Shown: positions 18,219-28,107 of the stretch, piece after piece
Layout of the letters: each line of letters opens with the position of its first letter
Position numbering within the stretch: position 1 is the stretch's first letter
NCBI GenBank assembly: GCA_043742785.1
Contig: JAYTXU010000048.1
Span: 49,209 to 113,208 of the forward strand
DNA length: 64,000 bases
Origin: JACQCF01 sp043742785
GTDB taxonomy: Bacteria; Omnitrophota; Gorgyraeia; Zapsychrales; Fredricksoniimonadaceae
Reading direction: 5' to 3'
The notes under the pieces: generated by a model
What the model was told of the DNA's origin: nothing
Database searches by the model: none
Seen by the model: the letters and a program-made list of their open reading frames with translations, nothing else
Made by a program: the position numbers and the translations under genes

Positions 18219-18659
18219 TTACATACCAGCAAAATGATTTGTCATCAAACCAATTGAAACCTTACTCTTTGAAGGTGTAAGAACTTTAATGCGAAGAGTG
18301 CCCTTGGTTTTATGTTCTCTAATTCTAAAGCCTTCTATAAGGCAATGATTCACTAGACTCAAATCTACTTCTTTTTCTTTTTGAACCATTATGCCTTCTT
18401 GAGGAATTGCCAATTCATAATAAATCTTAAGCTTCTCTTCAGAATGACAATCCTCTCTTGAAGCGACAATCTCATAATCATCACTAGGAAGAATAAAATC
18501 AGATTGCCCCTCTTTTTGTTGCGAAGCATCTATCAAGGGATATATTCCAATTGTATGCTTTGGCGAATGCCAATCAACAATGCCCCATATAAAAACCCCC
18601 ACTAAAACTACCACTGCCAATAAAGAAAACTTAATAATTTTTAATATCATACCTTTCAC
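18219..18659 (-). CDS. Small membrane-anchored protein of unknown function
   Basis: 146 residues. One N-terminal membrane helix (IIKFSLLAVVVLVGVFIWGIV) is followed by a soluble domain of about 115 residues with a beta-rich look (LRIKVLTPSKSKVSIGLM). A pair of cysteines (DCHSEE and NHCLIEG) could form a disulphide if the domain is periplasmic. I do not recognise the family. It lies 14 bp after the GH1 gene on the same strand. Confidence 0.7.
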   Translation of the reverse strand: MKGMILKIIKFSLLAVVVLVGVFIWGIVDWHSPKHTIGIYPLIDASQQKEGQSDFILPSDDYEIVASREDCHSEEKLKIYYELAIPQEGIMVQKEKEVDLSLVNHCLIEGFRIREHKTKGTLRIKVLTPSKSKVSIGLMTNHFAGM

Positions 18660-18673
18660 CTCTTTGAAAAATT

Positions 18674-19891
18674 CTATTCTAAAATCCCCGTTTTACAAAC
18701 CTGGGCATAATTTCTAGCGCTTTGGCGAACCGTTCTCTTCTGCGTAACGTAATCGATCTCAATTAAACCGAATCTTGGGGTAAAGCCTTGGGCCCATTCA
18801 AAATTATCCATAAGAGACCAGTACAGATACCCTGCTACATTAGCGCCTTGGGCTATCGCTTGATGAACAGCTCTCAAGTGAGACTGCAAGAATTCCCAAC
18901 GCTGATTGTCATCCTGCGTACAGATGCCGTTTTCCGTGATCACAACCGGCACCTTATACTTCTTAAGCTTTAGAAGCACCTGACAAAGGCCTTGCGGATA
19001 AATATCCCATCCTAAGGAATTCTTAGTACAGGGATCATGATTATTCTTACAAACATCAAAAATCATTGCGCCGATATCCCACGTTTCCAAATCCACCAGC
19101 TGGCGTGAATAATAATTAAGCCCTATAAAATCCATGGCTTTATGCCGCGCAATGGTATCAAAAATACCGTAGTGAAAGAATTTCTTCCTTATGTAAACAG
19201 CTAATTTATTTCTTAAGCTTTGAGTACAGGGGATAATATCTTGAATATGTTGAGCTACGCCAATCGCAGGCTTTGGAATATTTAATTCTTTATAAATCTT
19301 ATGGATCTGATGATAAACCTTAATATACGCCCAAATCATATTGTCATAAACAGCCTTTGTTTTTAGAAATGACTTTGTCTGCGGAGGCCATTGCCCAAAG
19401 ATATAGGAATGGGAAGCATAGATACTGGGCTCATTAATCGTGATCCAATAATGAACATGTTTTGCTAAGGCACGGGTGACAACATCGCAATAACGAAAGA
19501 ACCTTTCGGTGGATCGTTTATTCTCCCAGGCGCCAGATTGGCTAAACCAAATTGGATTGGTGAAATGATGCAGGGTCACCATCGGTTCGATATTACGGGC
19601 GCGTAAAGCTAGAATAACATCAATATAATGTTGAATTTCTTTTTGAGAGAATTCTCCTTCGCGAGGCTCAATGCGCGCCCATTCAATTGAAAGCCTGTGC
19701 GCATTGTGATTTAAGTCGCGCACCAAATCAAAGTCCTGTTCATACAATTGATAGTGACGACAAGCGGCACCTGAATTCTCCTTACCTACCGCCTTCTCCC
19801 AGGGCCACCAATCGGAATTAGAATTATCCCCTTCCACTTGATAAGAAGATGTCGCAGATCCCCATAAGAAATCTTTTGGAAATTGAATCAT
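18674..19891 (-). CDS. Family 1 glycoside hydrolase (beta-glucosidase type)
   Basis: About 405 residues from the ATG at 19891 (MIQFPKDFLWGSATSSYQVEG, the GH1 N-terminal signature). The acid/base Glu is in TINEP (residue 154) and the nucleophile Glu in VITENG (residue 320). FIGLNYYSR and SLMDNFEWAQGF are also conserved. There is no signal peptide, so it acts in the cytoplasm on imported beta-glucosides or beta-galactosides. The upstream in-frame extension lacks GH1 similarity. It is slightly shorter than the usual 440-450 residues. Confidence 0.95.
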   Translation of the reverse strand: MIQFPKDFLWGSATSSYQVEGDNSNSDWWPWEKAVGKENSGAACRHYQLYEQDFDLVRDLNHNAHRLSIEWARIEPREGEFSQKEIQHYIDVILALRARNIEPMVTLHHFTNPIWFSQSGAWENKRSTERFFRYCDVVTRALAKHVHYWITINEPSIYASHSYIFGQWPPQTKSFLKTKAVYDNMIWAYIKVYHQIHKIYKELNIPKPAIGVAQHIQDIIPCTQSLRNKLAVYIRKKFFHYGIFDTIARHKAMDFIGLNYYSRQLVDLETWDIGAMIFDVCKNNHDPCTKNSLGWDIYPQGLCQVLLKLKKYKVPVVITENGICTQDDNQRWEFLQSHLRAVHQAIAQGANVAGYLYWSLMDNFEWAQGFTPRFGLIEIDYVTQKRTVRQSARNYAQVCKTGILE

Positions 19892-19949
19892 AAAAAAAAT
19901 TATATCACTAGAAGAACATTTACTTAACAAATTATGTTAAATTAAACTC

Positions 19950-21236
19950 ATGCGAGCTTTAATCAAACGTATTAAGAAGACTTACAACATGATCAGCCCT
20001 CTAGAGGGCAAAATCGTTCTCAACAATGTTGTTTCTCTTTCTTGGCTTCAAGCTATCACCTACATTCTTCCCCTAATCATTTTGCCTTATATTTTCAGAG
20101 TGATCGGACCAGAGAAATTTGGTCTCATTGCATTTGCACAGGCTTTTGTTCAATACTTCATCATCTTGACCGATTATGGTTTTAGTGTCAGTGCCACTAA
20201 AGAAATTTCTTTGTGCCCGGATGACAACAAAAAAATCGCCAAGGTTTTCTCAGCCGTCATGACGATTAAAACAGCCATGCTCCTTTTAAGTCTTTTAATT
20301 CTGTGGATTATTGTTCGCTTTATTCCGAAATTCGAAAATGACTGGATGATCTACACGCTTAGCTTTGGTGTTGTGATCGGCAATACTTTATTCCCTTCTT
20401 GGTTCTTTCAAGGAACAGAATCTATGAAATATATTGCTAAACTCAACATTTTTGGTGAATTTATTTACGCATTCTTAATTTTCTACTTTATTAAAAACCC
20501 GAATGACTACCTACTCATTCCCCTGATCACCTCCTGCTCTTCTTTCATCACAGGCCTTATGGGGCAATACATTGTCTTAAAGAGATTTAATATCCCCTTC
20601 CAATTACCAAGCGGCCAAGAGATTATTAAACAACTCCAAATAGGGTGGAATATTTTCATATCCATCGTAGCAATTAATACCTACACAACCACGCGTATTT
20701 TTGCCGTTGGACTTCTAACAAACAACACTCTTACAGGATTTTATTCCATTGCAGAGAAAATTGCTAATGTAGCCCAAACCTTCCCCCTCTCTTCTTTCTC
20801 TCAAGCCATTTTCCCAAGGCTTAGTAAAATTTTCCATAAAAATAAAACTAAAGCTTTTGAGATGATGGAACAAATCCAGTTGATCACCATTTACATTTCT
20901 TTAATCTGTTTACCTATTATCTTTATATTGTCTCCTTCGATAATCCGTCTTGTCTGCGGTGGAGAATACCCAGCAGCAGTTACTTCTTTAAAGCTCTTGC
21001 TCATATCTGTATTATTTGTTGCCTCTAATGCATTTCGAGTACAATTTCTTTTAGTTTGTGGAAAAACAGATACTTACTCTAAAATACATATCACAATGGC
21101 CGTTATCGGCCTTCCTCTTATTCTTATCTTAATCCATTCTTTCTCTTATATAGGAGCAGCACTGGCAACAGTAGCTATTGAGGGCGGGATACTAGCGATT
21201 ACTTATTTTAAAGTCAAAAAATTTAAACTATCCTAA
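19950..21236 (+). CDS. Polysaccharide flippase (Wzx/RfbX type)
   Basis: 428 residues with about 12-14 membrane helices. The N-terminal LSWLQAITYILPLIILPYIFRVIGPEKFGLIAFAQAFVQYFIILTDYGFSVSATKEIS is typical of the oligosaccharide flippase family that moves undecaprenyl-linked O-antigen or capsule units. An internal ATG at 19989 with AAGAAG upstream is an alternative start. The gene is isolated on the plus strand and its 3' end overlaps the SulP gene by nine bases. Confidence 0.9.
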   Translation: MRALIKRIKKTYNMISPLEGKIVLNNVVSLSWLQAITYILPLIILPYIFRVIGPEKFGLIAFAQAFVQYFIILTDYGFSVSATKEISLCPDDNKKIAKVFSAVMTIKTAMLLLSLLILWIIVRFIPKFENDWMIYTLSFGVVIGNTLFPSWFFQGTESMKYIAKLNIFGEFIYAFLIFYFIKNPNDYLLIPLITSCSSFITGLMGQYIVLKRFNIPFQLPSGQEIIKQLQIGWNIFISIVAINTYTTTRIFAVGLLTNNTLTGFYSIAEKIANVAQTFPLSSFSQAIFPRLSKIFHKNKTKAFEMMEQIQLITIYISLICLPIIFILSPSIIRLVCGGEYPAAVTSLKLLLISVLFVASNAFRVQFLLVCGKTDTYSKIHITMAVIGLPLILILIHSFSYIGAALATVAIEGGILAITYFKVKKFKLS

Positions 21237-22889
21237 AAACTCTTTCGCGCGCTTAATGGCACTATCAATATCTTTAAAAATATTCTCCGTACCTATCACA
21301 TTAATAAATTCGGATTTCTCAAAAACCATATACGGCTGGGTGTGAATACCCGAAATAATAAAAGGAATTCCTTTTTTAAGTGAATTCTTGTGCTGTTCAC
21401 GAAGAGCATTAAGACCTGTCGCATCCAAGGAAAGAACATGGCGCATGTGAATAATTCTGACCCTTGGCACTCTTCCTGTTGAATTCATCGCCTCCATAAA
21501 TTTATAAGAAGCACCAAAGAAAAAAGGTCCTTTGATTTCGTAAACTTCAACACCTTTAGGAACCTGTTTACTTTCAATAGAATTAAGCTCCTCATAGGGG
21601 TCTTCTTTATCTTCTAATTCATCACTAATCACACGCACATTGGTGACTAGAGACATTTGACGCATAAATAAAAACGCTGAGAGAATAACCCCCGCTTGAA
21701 TAGCTACCGATAAATCAACAATCACGGTCATTAAAAATGTTGTCCCCAAAACAAGAACATCGCTGCGGGGTCCTTTAAGCAGCATCATAAATGAACGCCA
21801 CTCACTCATATTATAAGCTACCACCACTAAAATTCCCGCCAGGCAGGAAAGAGGAATATAAACAACCCACTTGCCTAAAAAAAGCATAATCAGCAACAAA
21901 ACAATGGCATGCACAATACCTGCAATCGGTGTTCTTCCTCCACTATTAATATTAGTGGCTGTACGCGCAATCGCACCGGTCACGGGGATCCCTCCAAAAA
22001 GAGGAGTAATCATATTGGCCATCCCTTGAGCAATCAATTCCATATTAGACCTGTGCCTGCCCCCCACCATACCGTCAGCCACAACAGCAGAAAGCAAGGA
22101 TTCAATACCTCCTAAAAGAGTAATCGCAATAATCGGTGATGATAACTGTTTGATTGTTTCTAAACTAATATGCGGGAAGCTTGGTTTAGGAAAATTATGA
22201 GGAATACTTCCAAAATGACTGCCGATGGTTTCTACAGGCCATTTAAAAACCGCTACGATAATAGTCCATAAGATTAACGCAGCCAAAGCCCCTGGCACTT
22301 GTTTGATCAATCGTCCCCAAAATATAATAAGGAGAATTGTTGTTACTGAAATTACTAACGCATAGATATTAAGAGTATTGATATTCAGCCAAAATTGAAT
22401 CCATTTATAAAAAAAATTAGACGGAACATCTCCCATCTGCAAACCTAAGAAATCTTTAATTTCTGAAGAAAAAATAATGACCGCAATCCCGCTGGTGAAA
22501 CCAACAATCACAGGATACGGCATAAATTTAATCATGGATCCGATACGCGCTAAACCTAAAACAATCAGAAAAACCCCTGCTAAAATTGTTGAAACATAAA
22601 GACCCTCCATACCGTATTTCTGAACAATTCCATAAATAATAACGATAAAGGCTCCGGTAGGTCCTGCAATTTGAACTCGACTTCCACCTAAAACTGCTAC
22701 AACAAGCCCTCCAATAATAGCTGTAATCAAACCTTTTTCCGGAGAAACTCCCGAAGCAATAGCAAAAGCAATCGCCAAAGGCAGAGCCACAACACCCACA
22801 ATGACGCCTGCACCGCAATCTGCAATTAATTGAGATAATGAATATTCTTTAAGATTTTCCAGTAAAGAAAAAAACTTAGGCTTAAGCAC
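21228..22889 (-). CDS. SulP-family anion transporter with STAS domain
   Basis: About 553 residues from a GTG at 22889, two bases after the malic enzyme stop and with AAGGA upstream; the longer open frame overlaps that gene. The DCGAGVIVGVVALPLAIAFAIASGVSPEKGL signature opens a transmembrane domain with NMELIAQGMANMITPLFGGIPVTGAIARTATNINSGGRTP. A cytoplasmic STAS domain occupies roughly the last 110 residues (VEVYEIKGPFFFGAS, HMRHVLSLDATGL). It carries sulfate, bicarbonate or a dicarboxylate. Linkage to malic enzyme hints at dicarboxylate or bicarbonate. Confidence 0.93.
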   Translation of the reverse strand: MLKPKFFSLLENLKEYSLSQLIADCGAGVIVGVVALPLAIAFAIASGVSPEKGLITAIIGGLVVAVLGGSRVQIAGPTGAFIVIIYGIVQKYGMEGLYVSTILAGVFLIVLGLARIGSMIKFMPYPVIVGFTSGIAVIIFSSEIKDFLGLQMGDVPSNFFYKWIQFWLNINTLNIYALVISVTTILLIIFWGRLIKQVPGALAALILWTIIVAVFKWPVETIGSHFGSIPHNFPKPSFPHISLETIKQLSSPIIAITLLGGIESLLSAVVADGMVGGRHRSNMELIAQGMANMITPLFGGIPVTGAIARTATNINSGGRTPIAGIVHAIVLLLIMLFLGKWVVYIPLSCLAGILVVVAYNMSEWRSFMMLLKGPRSDVLVLGTTFLMTVIVDLSVAIQAGVILSAFLFMRQMSLVTNVRVISDELEDKEDPYEELNSIESKQVPKGVEVYEIKGPFFFGASYKFMEAMNSTGRVPRVRIIHMRHVLSLDATGLNALREQHKNSLKKGIPFIISGIHTQPYMVFEKSEFINVIGTENIFKDIDSAIKRAKEFLG

Positions 22890-22890
22890 G

Positions 22891-24333
22891 TTAATAGAGA
22901 TCCTTCTCCAAATTTTGATTATCAAATATCTTTTTCTGAGCAACCTTAGTTTTATAGGCTGCTTCCTCAACGGCCTTAGTCACTGCTGGAACAACCCTAC
23001 TGTCAAAGATACTAGGTAATATATATTCTTCACTAAGCTGTTTACTAGAAATTAAATTTGCCAATGCCTTGGAAGCGGCCAGCTTCATCTCATCATTAAT
23101 AACCTTAGCACGTACATTTAAAGCTCCTCTAAAAATTCCAGGAAAAGCCAACGCATTATTGATTTGATTAGGAAAATCAGAACGACCTGTAGCAAAAATC
23201 CGGCACAATTTAAAAGCTTCCTGAGGATTAATTTCCGGATCAGGATTAGCCATAGCAAAAACAATGCAATCCTTTTTCATTTTCTTAATATCTTTGCCAG
23301 TCAAGATATTACCTGCTGAAACTCCAATAAAAACATCTGCCCCGCGTAAGGCCTCTTTCAATGTCGTACTCGATGTTTCCGTCTTCACCGAAAATAAATC
23401 TTTGCGTGCTTGGGCTGCATTCTTAGGATCAACAACCACCACCGCGCCTTTTGTATTACACCCAATAAGATGCTCAACCCCTGCAGTCAAAAGAATTCGA
23501 CAGCAAGCAGCTCCTGCAGCACCCAATCCATTAACAACCACTCGAATTTTCTTAATATCTTTTTTAACAATCTTTAAAGAATTCTGTAATGCTGCCAAAG
23601 CAACTATAGCTGTCCCATGCTGATCATCATGCATCACAGGAATACCAAGCGTTTGCAATCTTTTCTCAATTTCAAAACAGCGAGGAGCGCTAATATCTTC
23701 CAAATTAATTCCTCCAAAGGCAGGAGCTATATGCTGAACTGTTTTGATTATTTCCTCAACATCTTGAGTGGCTAGACAAATAGGCCAAGCATCAATATTA
23801 GCAAATTCTTTAAAGATCATCGCCTTACCTTCCATAACCGGTAAGGCTGCCTCGGGCCCTAAATTACCTAAACCTAAAATTGCAGAACCATCGGTCACAA
23901 CAGCGACGCTATTACTTTTTATAGTCAGTTTATACACATTATCTGGTCTTTGAGCAATAACCCTGCAAACTTTAGCAACACCTGGTGTATACGCCATCGA
24001 AAGTTGATTACGTGTCTTAATAGGCATTTTGTTTTGAATTTGTATTTTACCACCAAGATGCAGTAATAAGATGCGATCAGAAACAGAAAGAACCCTAACA
24101 TTCTTTAATTTACGAAGATTCTTAAATATCTTTTCAACATCATTTTCTTTGGACACATCAAAGGTAATGTCACGAACAATCTTCTTAGATGTGACCTCTA
24201 CAATATCTACAGCCCCTAAACCCGCTTTCTCTCTACCCAACAAATTAGCAACGGTAGCAAAAACTCCTGGTTTATTAGTAAGTTCAAGACGAACTGTGAA
24301 TCTATTGCTTGATGAAAAATTAAGCCTATCCAT
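22891..24333 (-). CDS. Malic enzyme with N-terminal ACT domain
   Basis: 480 residues. Residues 10-85 form an ACT regulatory domain (FTVRLELTNKPGVFATVANLLGREKAG). The catalytic part starts near 110: AYTPGVAKVCR, then DGSAILGLGNLGPEAALPVMEGKA, DDQHGTAIVALAAL, a VVNGLGAAGAACCRILL nucleotide fold, and FAMANPDPEINPQEA. It oxidatively decarboxylates malate to pyruvate with NAD(P). It lacks the phosphotransacetylase-like tail of MaeB; the ACT domain suggests allosteric control. The start is supported by AGAGGAAA. It is upstream of, and probably co-transcribed with, the SulP transporter. Confidence 0.93.
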   Translation of the reverse strand: MDRLNFSSSNRFTVRLELTNKPGVFATVANLLGREKAGLGAVDIVEVTSKKIVRDITFDVSKENDVEKIFKNLRKLKNVRVLSVSDRILLLHLGGKIQIQNKMPIKTRNQLSMAYTPGVAKVCRVIAQRPDNVYKLTIKSNSVAVVTDGSAILGLGNLGPEAALPVMEGKAMIFKEFANIDAWPICLATQDVEEIIKTVQHIAPAFGGINLEDISAPRCFEIEKRLQTLGIPVMHDDQHGTAIVALAALQNSLKIVKKDIKKIRVVVNGLGAAGAACCRILLTAGVEHLIGCNTKGAVVVVDPKNAAQARKDLFSVKTETSSTTLKEALRGADVFIGVSAGNILTGKDIKKMKKDCIVFAMANPDPEINPQEAFKLCRIFATGRSDFPNQINNALAFPGIFRGALNVRAKVINDEMKLAASKALANLISSKQLSEEYILPSIFDSRVVPAVTKAVEEAAYKTKVAQKKIFDNQNLEKDLY

Positions 24334-24425
24334 ATCTTATTTTCCTCTCTTTTAAGGAAAGATACCTTTAATAAATATCTTATCTATCGTGATAATTAGC
24401 AACTCATCTGTTTAGACAAGATGAA

Positions 24426-26051
24426 CTATTGATCCTGTTCAACTTCAGACTGGGAGGGTGTTTTAGGTTTGACATTAGCATCGTAATTCTTTATAGGTTT
24501 AACTCCTCCTAAAACCTTGGTATAATCATCATCACCTTTGAGAATATGCGGAGTAATAAAGATAATCGTTTCTGTTGCCACCACACTATCTGAAGTGTTA
24601 CTGAATAAATGCCCCATATACGGCATATCCATCAACACGGGCAGCCCTTGTTTGACATGCGTTTTATTTTGACTTTTTAAACCTGCTAGAACAATTGTTT
24701 GACCATCTTGAACCATAACCTTAGTTTCAGCAAAAGTTCTATTGACCTGAGGAATACCACCGCTGCTATCAGAAGTGACATATCCAGTAACAGAAGCAAT
24801 CTCAGGAATTAATTTGATTGTCACCATTCCATCTTCATTGATGGTTGGAGTAATATCTAATTTCAAACCAACATCAATAAAACGAACATCCTCACTCTTA
24901 ACCGCGCTGGTTCCGGTCCCATTAGTGGTGCTGACAATATAAGGAACTGTGTCCCCAATATGAATCTTAGCCTCATCATTATTAGTAATAAGAATTTGTG
25001 GATTAGATAAAATTTTAGTCTCACTCACCTGATGAAGAGCTTTTAGAGCCAATGCAAAATCACTAGCCCCGAAAGTACCCACCCCTACCTTACTAAAAAC
25101 AGATCCAATATTACTATTAGGAAATGCCCCCTGTAAACTAAATTTATTACTCCCACTGTTATTAATCAAGGCTTCCCAATCAATCCCTTCATTGAAATTT
25201 GGCTGAAGAGTAACTTGCAGAATGCGAGCTTCAATTAAAACTTCCTTAGTAGGTTTATCCAATGAACGAACAATCTTCTCTACCTCACCCTGACGACCAG
25301 GAAATACACGAATCAATAATTGATTGGAGCGTTCATCAGAAGTAATAGAACCAACCGCCTTGGCATCAATACGAGCGCGCATTTTTTCAGCTACTACATC
25401 TGCTTTTGCATATTGCAATTTATAAATCACAGTCTCCAAAGGTTGTTCAATTGTGGCAATAGCCTTCTTCATATCTTCAATAGCTTTTGGGGTATCTACC
25501 AAAACAACGGTTCCCGTATCTTCATCAATGATAATTTTTCCAATATTGCTCTTTAAATTATCTAGCGCTGCTAATACATAGCTGGGTTTGGAATATTGCA
25601 AATGGATAACATAAACGATAGTCTTATCACTAAAACTCTTACCATATCTGGCTTCATACTCTGGGGCGCTCATAACCTGTACAATGTCATTATCAATATG
25701 GTAGGCCAATTTGTTAGAGACTGAAACAATATCTAACGCATCCTTAATCCCAACACCATGTAACAATACCGTTGTACGACCCTCTACATTGGGGCTTATA
25801 ACAACATTGAATTCTCCCTTTTGGGCCAAGAACTTAATAACATCCACAACATTCATATCACGAACATCTAGTGTGATTTTACGAAGAAATCTTTCTTCTA
25901 GAGATTCTTTAGGTTCTGTAAAGATGATGGGTTTAGGAAGCTCAGCTCCAATATTGTCTTCCTGAGAGCTAGCTGATTCTTGGAAAACTAAAGAAGCACA
26001 TAGAATCATTACCGCTAATGGAAAAATCCTAAGAATTTTAATTTGATTCAT
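24426..26051 (-). CDS. Secretin (PilQ/GspD type outer-membrane channel)
   Basis: 541 residues with an N-terminal signal peptide. An STN-like domain follows (ITLDVRDMNVVDVIKFLAQKGEFNVVISPNVEGR), then NolW-like repeats (VIHLQYSKPSYVLAALDNLKSNIGKIIIDEDTGTVVLVD). The C-terminal secretin domain has VLIEARILQV, ILSNPQILITNNDEAKI, GDTVPY and VMVQDGQTIVLAGL. It would form a ring in the outer membrane for type II secretion or type IV pili. No pilus or Gsp genes flank it, so the system's other parts are elsewhere. Pilot-binding S-domain is not evident. Confidence 0.93.
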   Translation of the reverse strand: MNQIKILRIFPLAVMILCASLVFQESASSQEDNIGAELPKPIIFTEPKESLEERFLRKITLDVRDMNVVDVIKFLAQKGEFNVVISPNVEGRTTVLLHGVGIKDALDIVSVSNKLAYHIDNDIVQVMSAPEYEARYGKSFSDKTIVYVIHLQYSKPSYVLAALDNLKSNIGKIIIDEDTGTVVLVDTPKAIEDMKKAIATIEQPLETVIYKLQYAKADVVAEKMRARIDAKAVGSITSDERSNQLLIRVFPGRQGEVEKIVRSLDKPTKEVLIEARILQVTLQPNFNEGIDWEALINNSGSNKFSLQGAFPNSNIGSVFSKVGVGTFGASDFALALKALHQVSETKILSNPQILITNNDEAKIHIGDTVPYIVSTTNGTGTSAVKSEDVRFIDVGLKLDITPTINEDGMVTIKLIPEIASVTGYVTSDSSGGIPQVNRTFAETKVMVQDGQTIVLAGLKSQNKTHVKQGLPVLMDMPYMGHLFSNTSDSVVATETIIFITPHILKGDDDYTKVLGGVKPIKNYDANVKPKTPSQSEVEQDQ

Positions 26052-26353
26052 AATATAAGTTATTGTAGCTCAGAAATTATAAATTCAACAAAAACAATGA
26101 ATTATTTCTATAATTCTATTTTTCCTTTATAAAAACATGAAAAAGCAAAATTAAATATTGTTTCTCGCGCAACTGCATTTACTCCTTATAAAAAGCTTTC
26201 TGATACACTTAAACAAGAAAATATAAATCTTCTAAACAAAAAAAGGATAAGCTACTGCTTAACCAAGATAAGTTTAGATAAACGACACAAAGTCTTGTCG
26301 ATTATAAACAGGAATAACAATTCAGATCCTCTTCGAAGAAAAAGACATTCTAA
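26052..26353. other. Intergenic stretch without a recognised gene
   Basis: About 300 AT-rich bases between the secretin start and the GT9 stop. One plus-strand frame stays open over most of it, from about 26139 into the GT9 gene (KLNIVSRATAFTPYKK), but it has no start codon in frame or ribosome binding site. I see no terminator or RNA structure here. The secretin promoter should lie at its left end. Confidence 0.4.
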
Positions 26354-27466
26354 TTATCCCTCTATCCTTATATTCTTCACACAATGATATGTCCCTTGGC
26401 ATGATGGAATAGTATAGCCAAATCTTGTACAAGGTGAACAGGAAACTCTCTCTGTAATAATCTTGTGTTGATCCCCTTTAGGTTGCCATTTCTCCAAATG
26501 ACCCGGACCAAAAACTACCTTCACAGGTGTTCCCACCGCACATGCCAAATGCATTAATCCTGAATCCGGGCCAATAAATCTCTGACTTCTATGAATAAAA
26601 GCTGCACTTTCAATTAAAGAAGTCTTTCCGACATAATTCAGAATTCTCTGATCATTAATTTCTTTAACAAGCCAGCTAGCCATCAGCAAAACATCATTTC
26701 CACCTAATAACACAGGATGAATATTCTCCAATAACAAACCTCTAATAATATCTAACAATTGTTGCTTAGAAAAACGTCTCAAAGCAATGCTTCCTCCTAA
26801 GAACACCACCACAATATTTGCTGGAATCTGTTGTAAAGCCCTCTCTTTTGCTGACATCGAAACATCAAAGCAATTATTAATATTCTTAATTTCCTGCCCT
26901 AATGCAGGCAAGAATTCCTCAAACAATCTTAAGAAATTCTCTAATTCGTATTCCTTGGCCCCATACATCACTTGCTTATTAAATAATTTTGCACGCAGTG
27001 GTCTTGTGCCAAAACCAATCTTATACTCAGCCTTTACAAAATAACTAACAATAGCACTTAAATAATGCCATTGTTCTGTATCGATAACAACATCGTAAAC
27101 ATTTCTTAATGTTTGCCCTAAAGATTTGGGTCTATTATAAAGATACACTGAGTACCCTTGAGAAGAGAAAACTTCTGCATTTCTCTTTTCACAGAGGATA
27201 TCAACCAATACTCCTTTATCTCTTAAACCCTTAAGAATAGGTAACAGAAATACAGCGTCCCCGATTCCTCCAGGACGAATAATTAATATCTTAGAAATTT
27301 TTTTCGTAGAACAAGAAGAAGGTTTTTGAGAAGATAAAATAAAAGCTACTGCCGATCCAATAGAATAATCAAGAATCTTAAGCAACTTTAGAGACCATCG
27401 ACCATGGGACAGGAAAATATCAGAAAGACCAATCTTAAACATAAAAGAAGAATACCACAATCTCAC
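26354..27466 (-). CDS. Glycosyltransferase family 9 (heptosyltransferase-like)
   Basis: Up to 370 residues. KILIIRPGGIGDAVFLLPILKGLRDKG near residue 60 is the GT9 N-terminal nucleotide-sugar fold. FIGPDSGLMHLACAVGTPVKVVFGPGHLEKWQP is the conserved donor-binding segment. A C-terminal cysteine group (CSPCTRFGYTIPSCQGTYHC) is common in this subgroup. It likely adds heptose or a related sugar to the LPS core. Two starts are possible, a GTG at 27466 and an ATG at 27442; neither has a clear ribosome binding site. Confidence 0.92.
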   Translation of the reverse strand: MRLWYSSFMFKIGLSDIFLSHGRWSLKLLKILDYSIGSAVAFILSSQKPSSCSTKKISKILIIRPGGIGDAVFLLPILKGLRDKGVLVDILCEKRNAEVFSSQGYSVYLYNRPKSLGQTLRNVYDVVIDTEQWHYLSAIVSYFVKAEYKIGFGTRPLRAKLFNKQVMYGAKEYELENFLRLFEEFLPALGQEIKNINNCFDVSMSAKERALQQIPANIVVVFLGGSIALRRFSKQQLLDIIRGLLLENIHPVLLGGNDVLLMASWLVKEINDQRILNYVGKTSLIESAAFIHRSQRFIGPDSGLMHLACAVGTPVKVVFGPGHLEKWQPKGDQHKIITERVSCSPCTRFGYTIPSCQGTYHCVKNIRIEG

Positions 27467-27486
27467 AAAGACTAAAGAATTTAATG

Positions 27487-27541
27487 CCCCCTAAAGGCAG
27501 GTCAGAACTCTAAACGACCTGAATACTAACCTCTAGAGGGG
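27487..27541 (-). other. Nested intergenic stem structure
   Basis: CAGGTC (27498-27503) pairs with GACCTG (27516-27521). Outside it CCCCT (27487-27491) pairs with AGGGG near 27537-27541, and AGG/CCT pairs can extend it. It lies between the hypothetical gene and GT9 on the minus strand, with no U-run. It could be a weak terminator or a structured RNA. Confidence 0.4.
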
Positions 27542-27551
27542 CCTCAATTGA

Positions 27552-28085
27552 TTAATTCAAATTATAAAGAATACTATCAACCTCAACCAATTCTTTCTCC
27601 CTCTTGAAGAATTCGATTTCATCCCTCAAATGAGAAATAAAATGGTTCAATAAAATACGACTCTTCATAGGCAAATGGTTACGTAATTCTTGATAAATAT
27701 CTAACCTATACCCTGCCACAACCAAGCCCAAACTCAAAACGGACTCAAGATGAAAATCATCGGCAGGCAGAGAATAGGAATCATATGTTTTATGTATCTC
27801 AACATCTTCTGAGGAAACCTCAAGCAAAATTTTCTCCAATTCTTTCTCGTTGCTCAGCGAGCATTGATAAAATGTTTGACATTGATGACGAATATTTCGA
27901 TTATGAATCATTACTTCTAATGACGCATAACAAAATCTTATTGCTCTTTCAAAACATAACAAATTTTCCACCTCGTAATACAAAACTTTACTATCAGCCT
28001 TAGATTGTCCTTCCTCTAATGAATAGACTAATCTCTCCCGTCCTAAATTCATAAATTGTTTATAAAAAATCCCTAACATATTCAT
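27552..28085 (-). CDS. Helical protein of unknown function
   Basis: 177 residues with no signal or membrane segment. It is rich in amphipathic helices (LLCFERAIRFCYASLEVMIHNRNIRHQCQTFYQC, then LLNHFISHLRDEIEFFKREKELVEV), the sort of pattern seen in small four-helix bundles. No metal-ligand ExxH pairs of the ferritin kind are evident. It follows the response regulator by 22 bp, so the two are likely co-transcribed and it may take part in the same signalling step. Family not recognised. Confidence 0.65.
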   Translation of the reverse strand: MNMLGIFYKQFMNLGRERLVYSLEEGQSKADSKVLYYEVENLLCFERAIRFCYASLEVMIHNRNIRHQCQTFYQCSLSNEKELEKILLEVSSEDVEIHKTYDSYSLPADDFHLESVLSLGLVVAGYRLDIYQELRNHLPMKSRILLNHFISHLRDEIEFFKREKELVEVDSILYNLN

Positions 28086-28107
28086 AAAAATTCTCCCCCC
28101 GACTTTT

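Noticed and set aside
26139..26385. Open plus-strand frame between secretin and GT9 genes
   Set aside because: No in-frame start or ribosome binding site, and it runs into the GT9 gene on the other strand; no similarity recognised.
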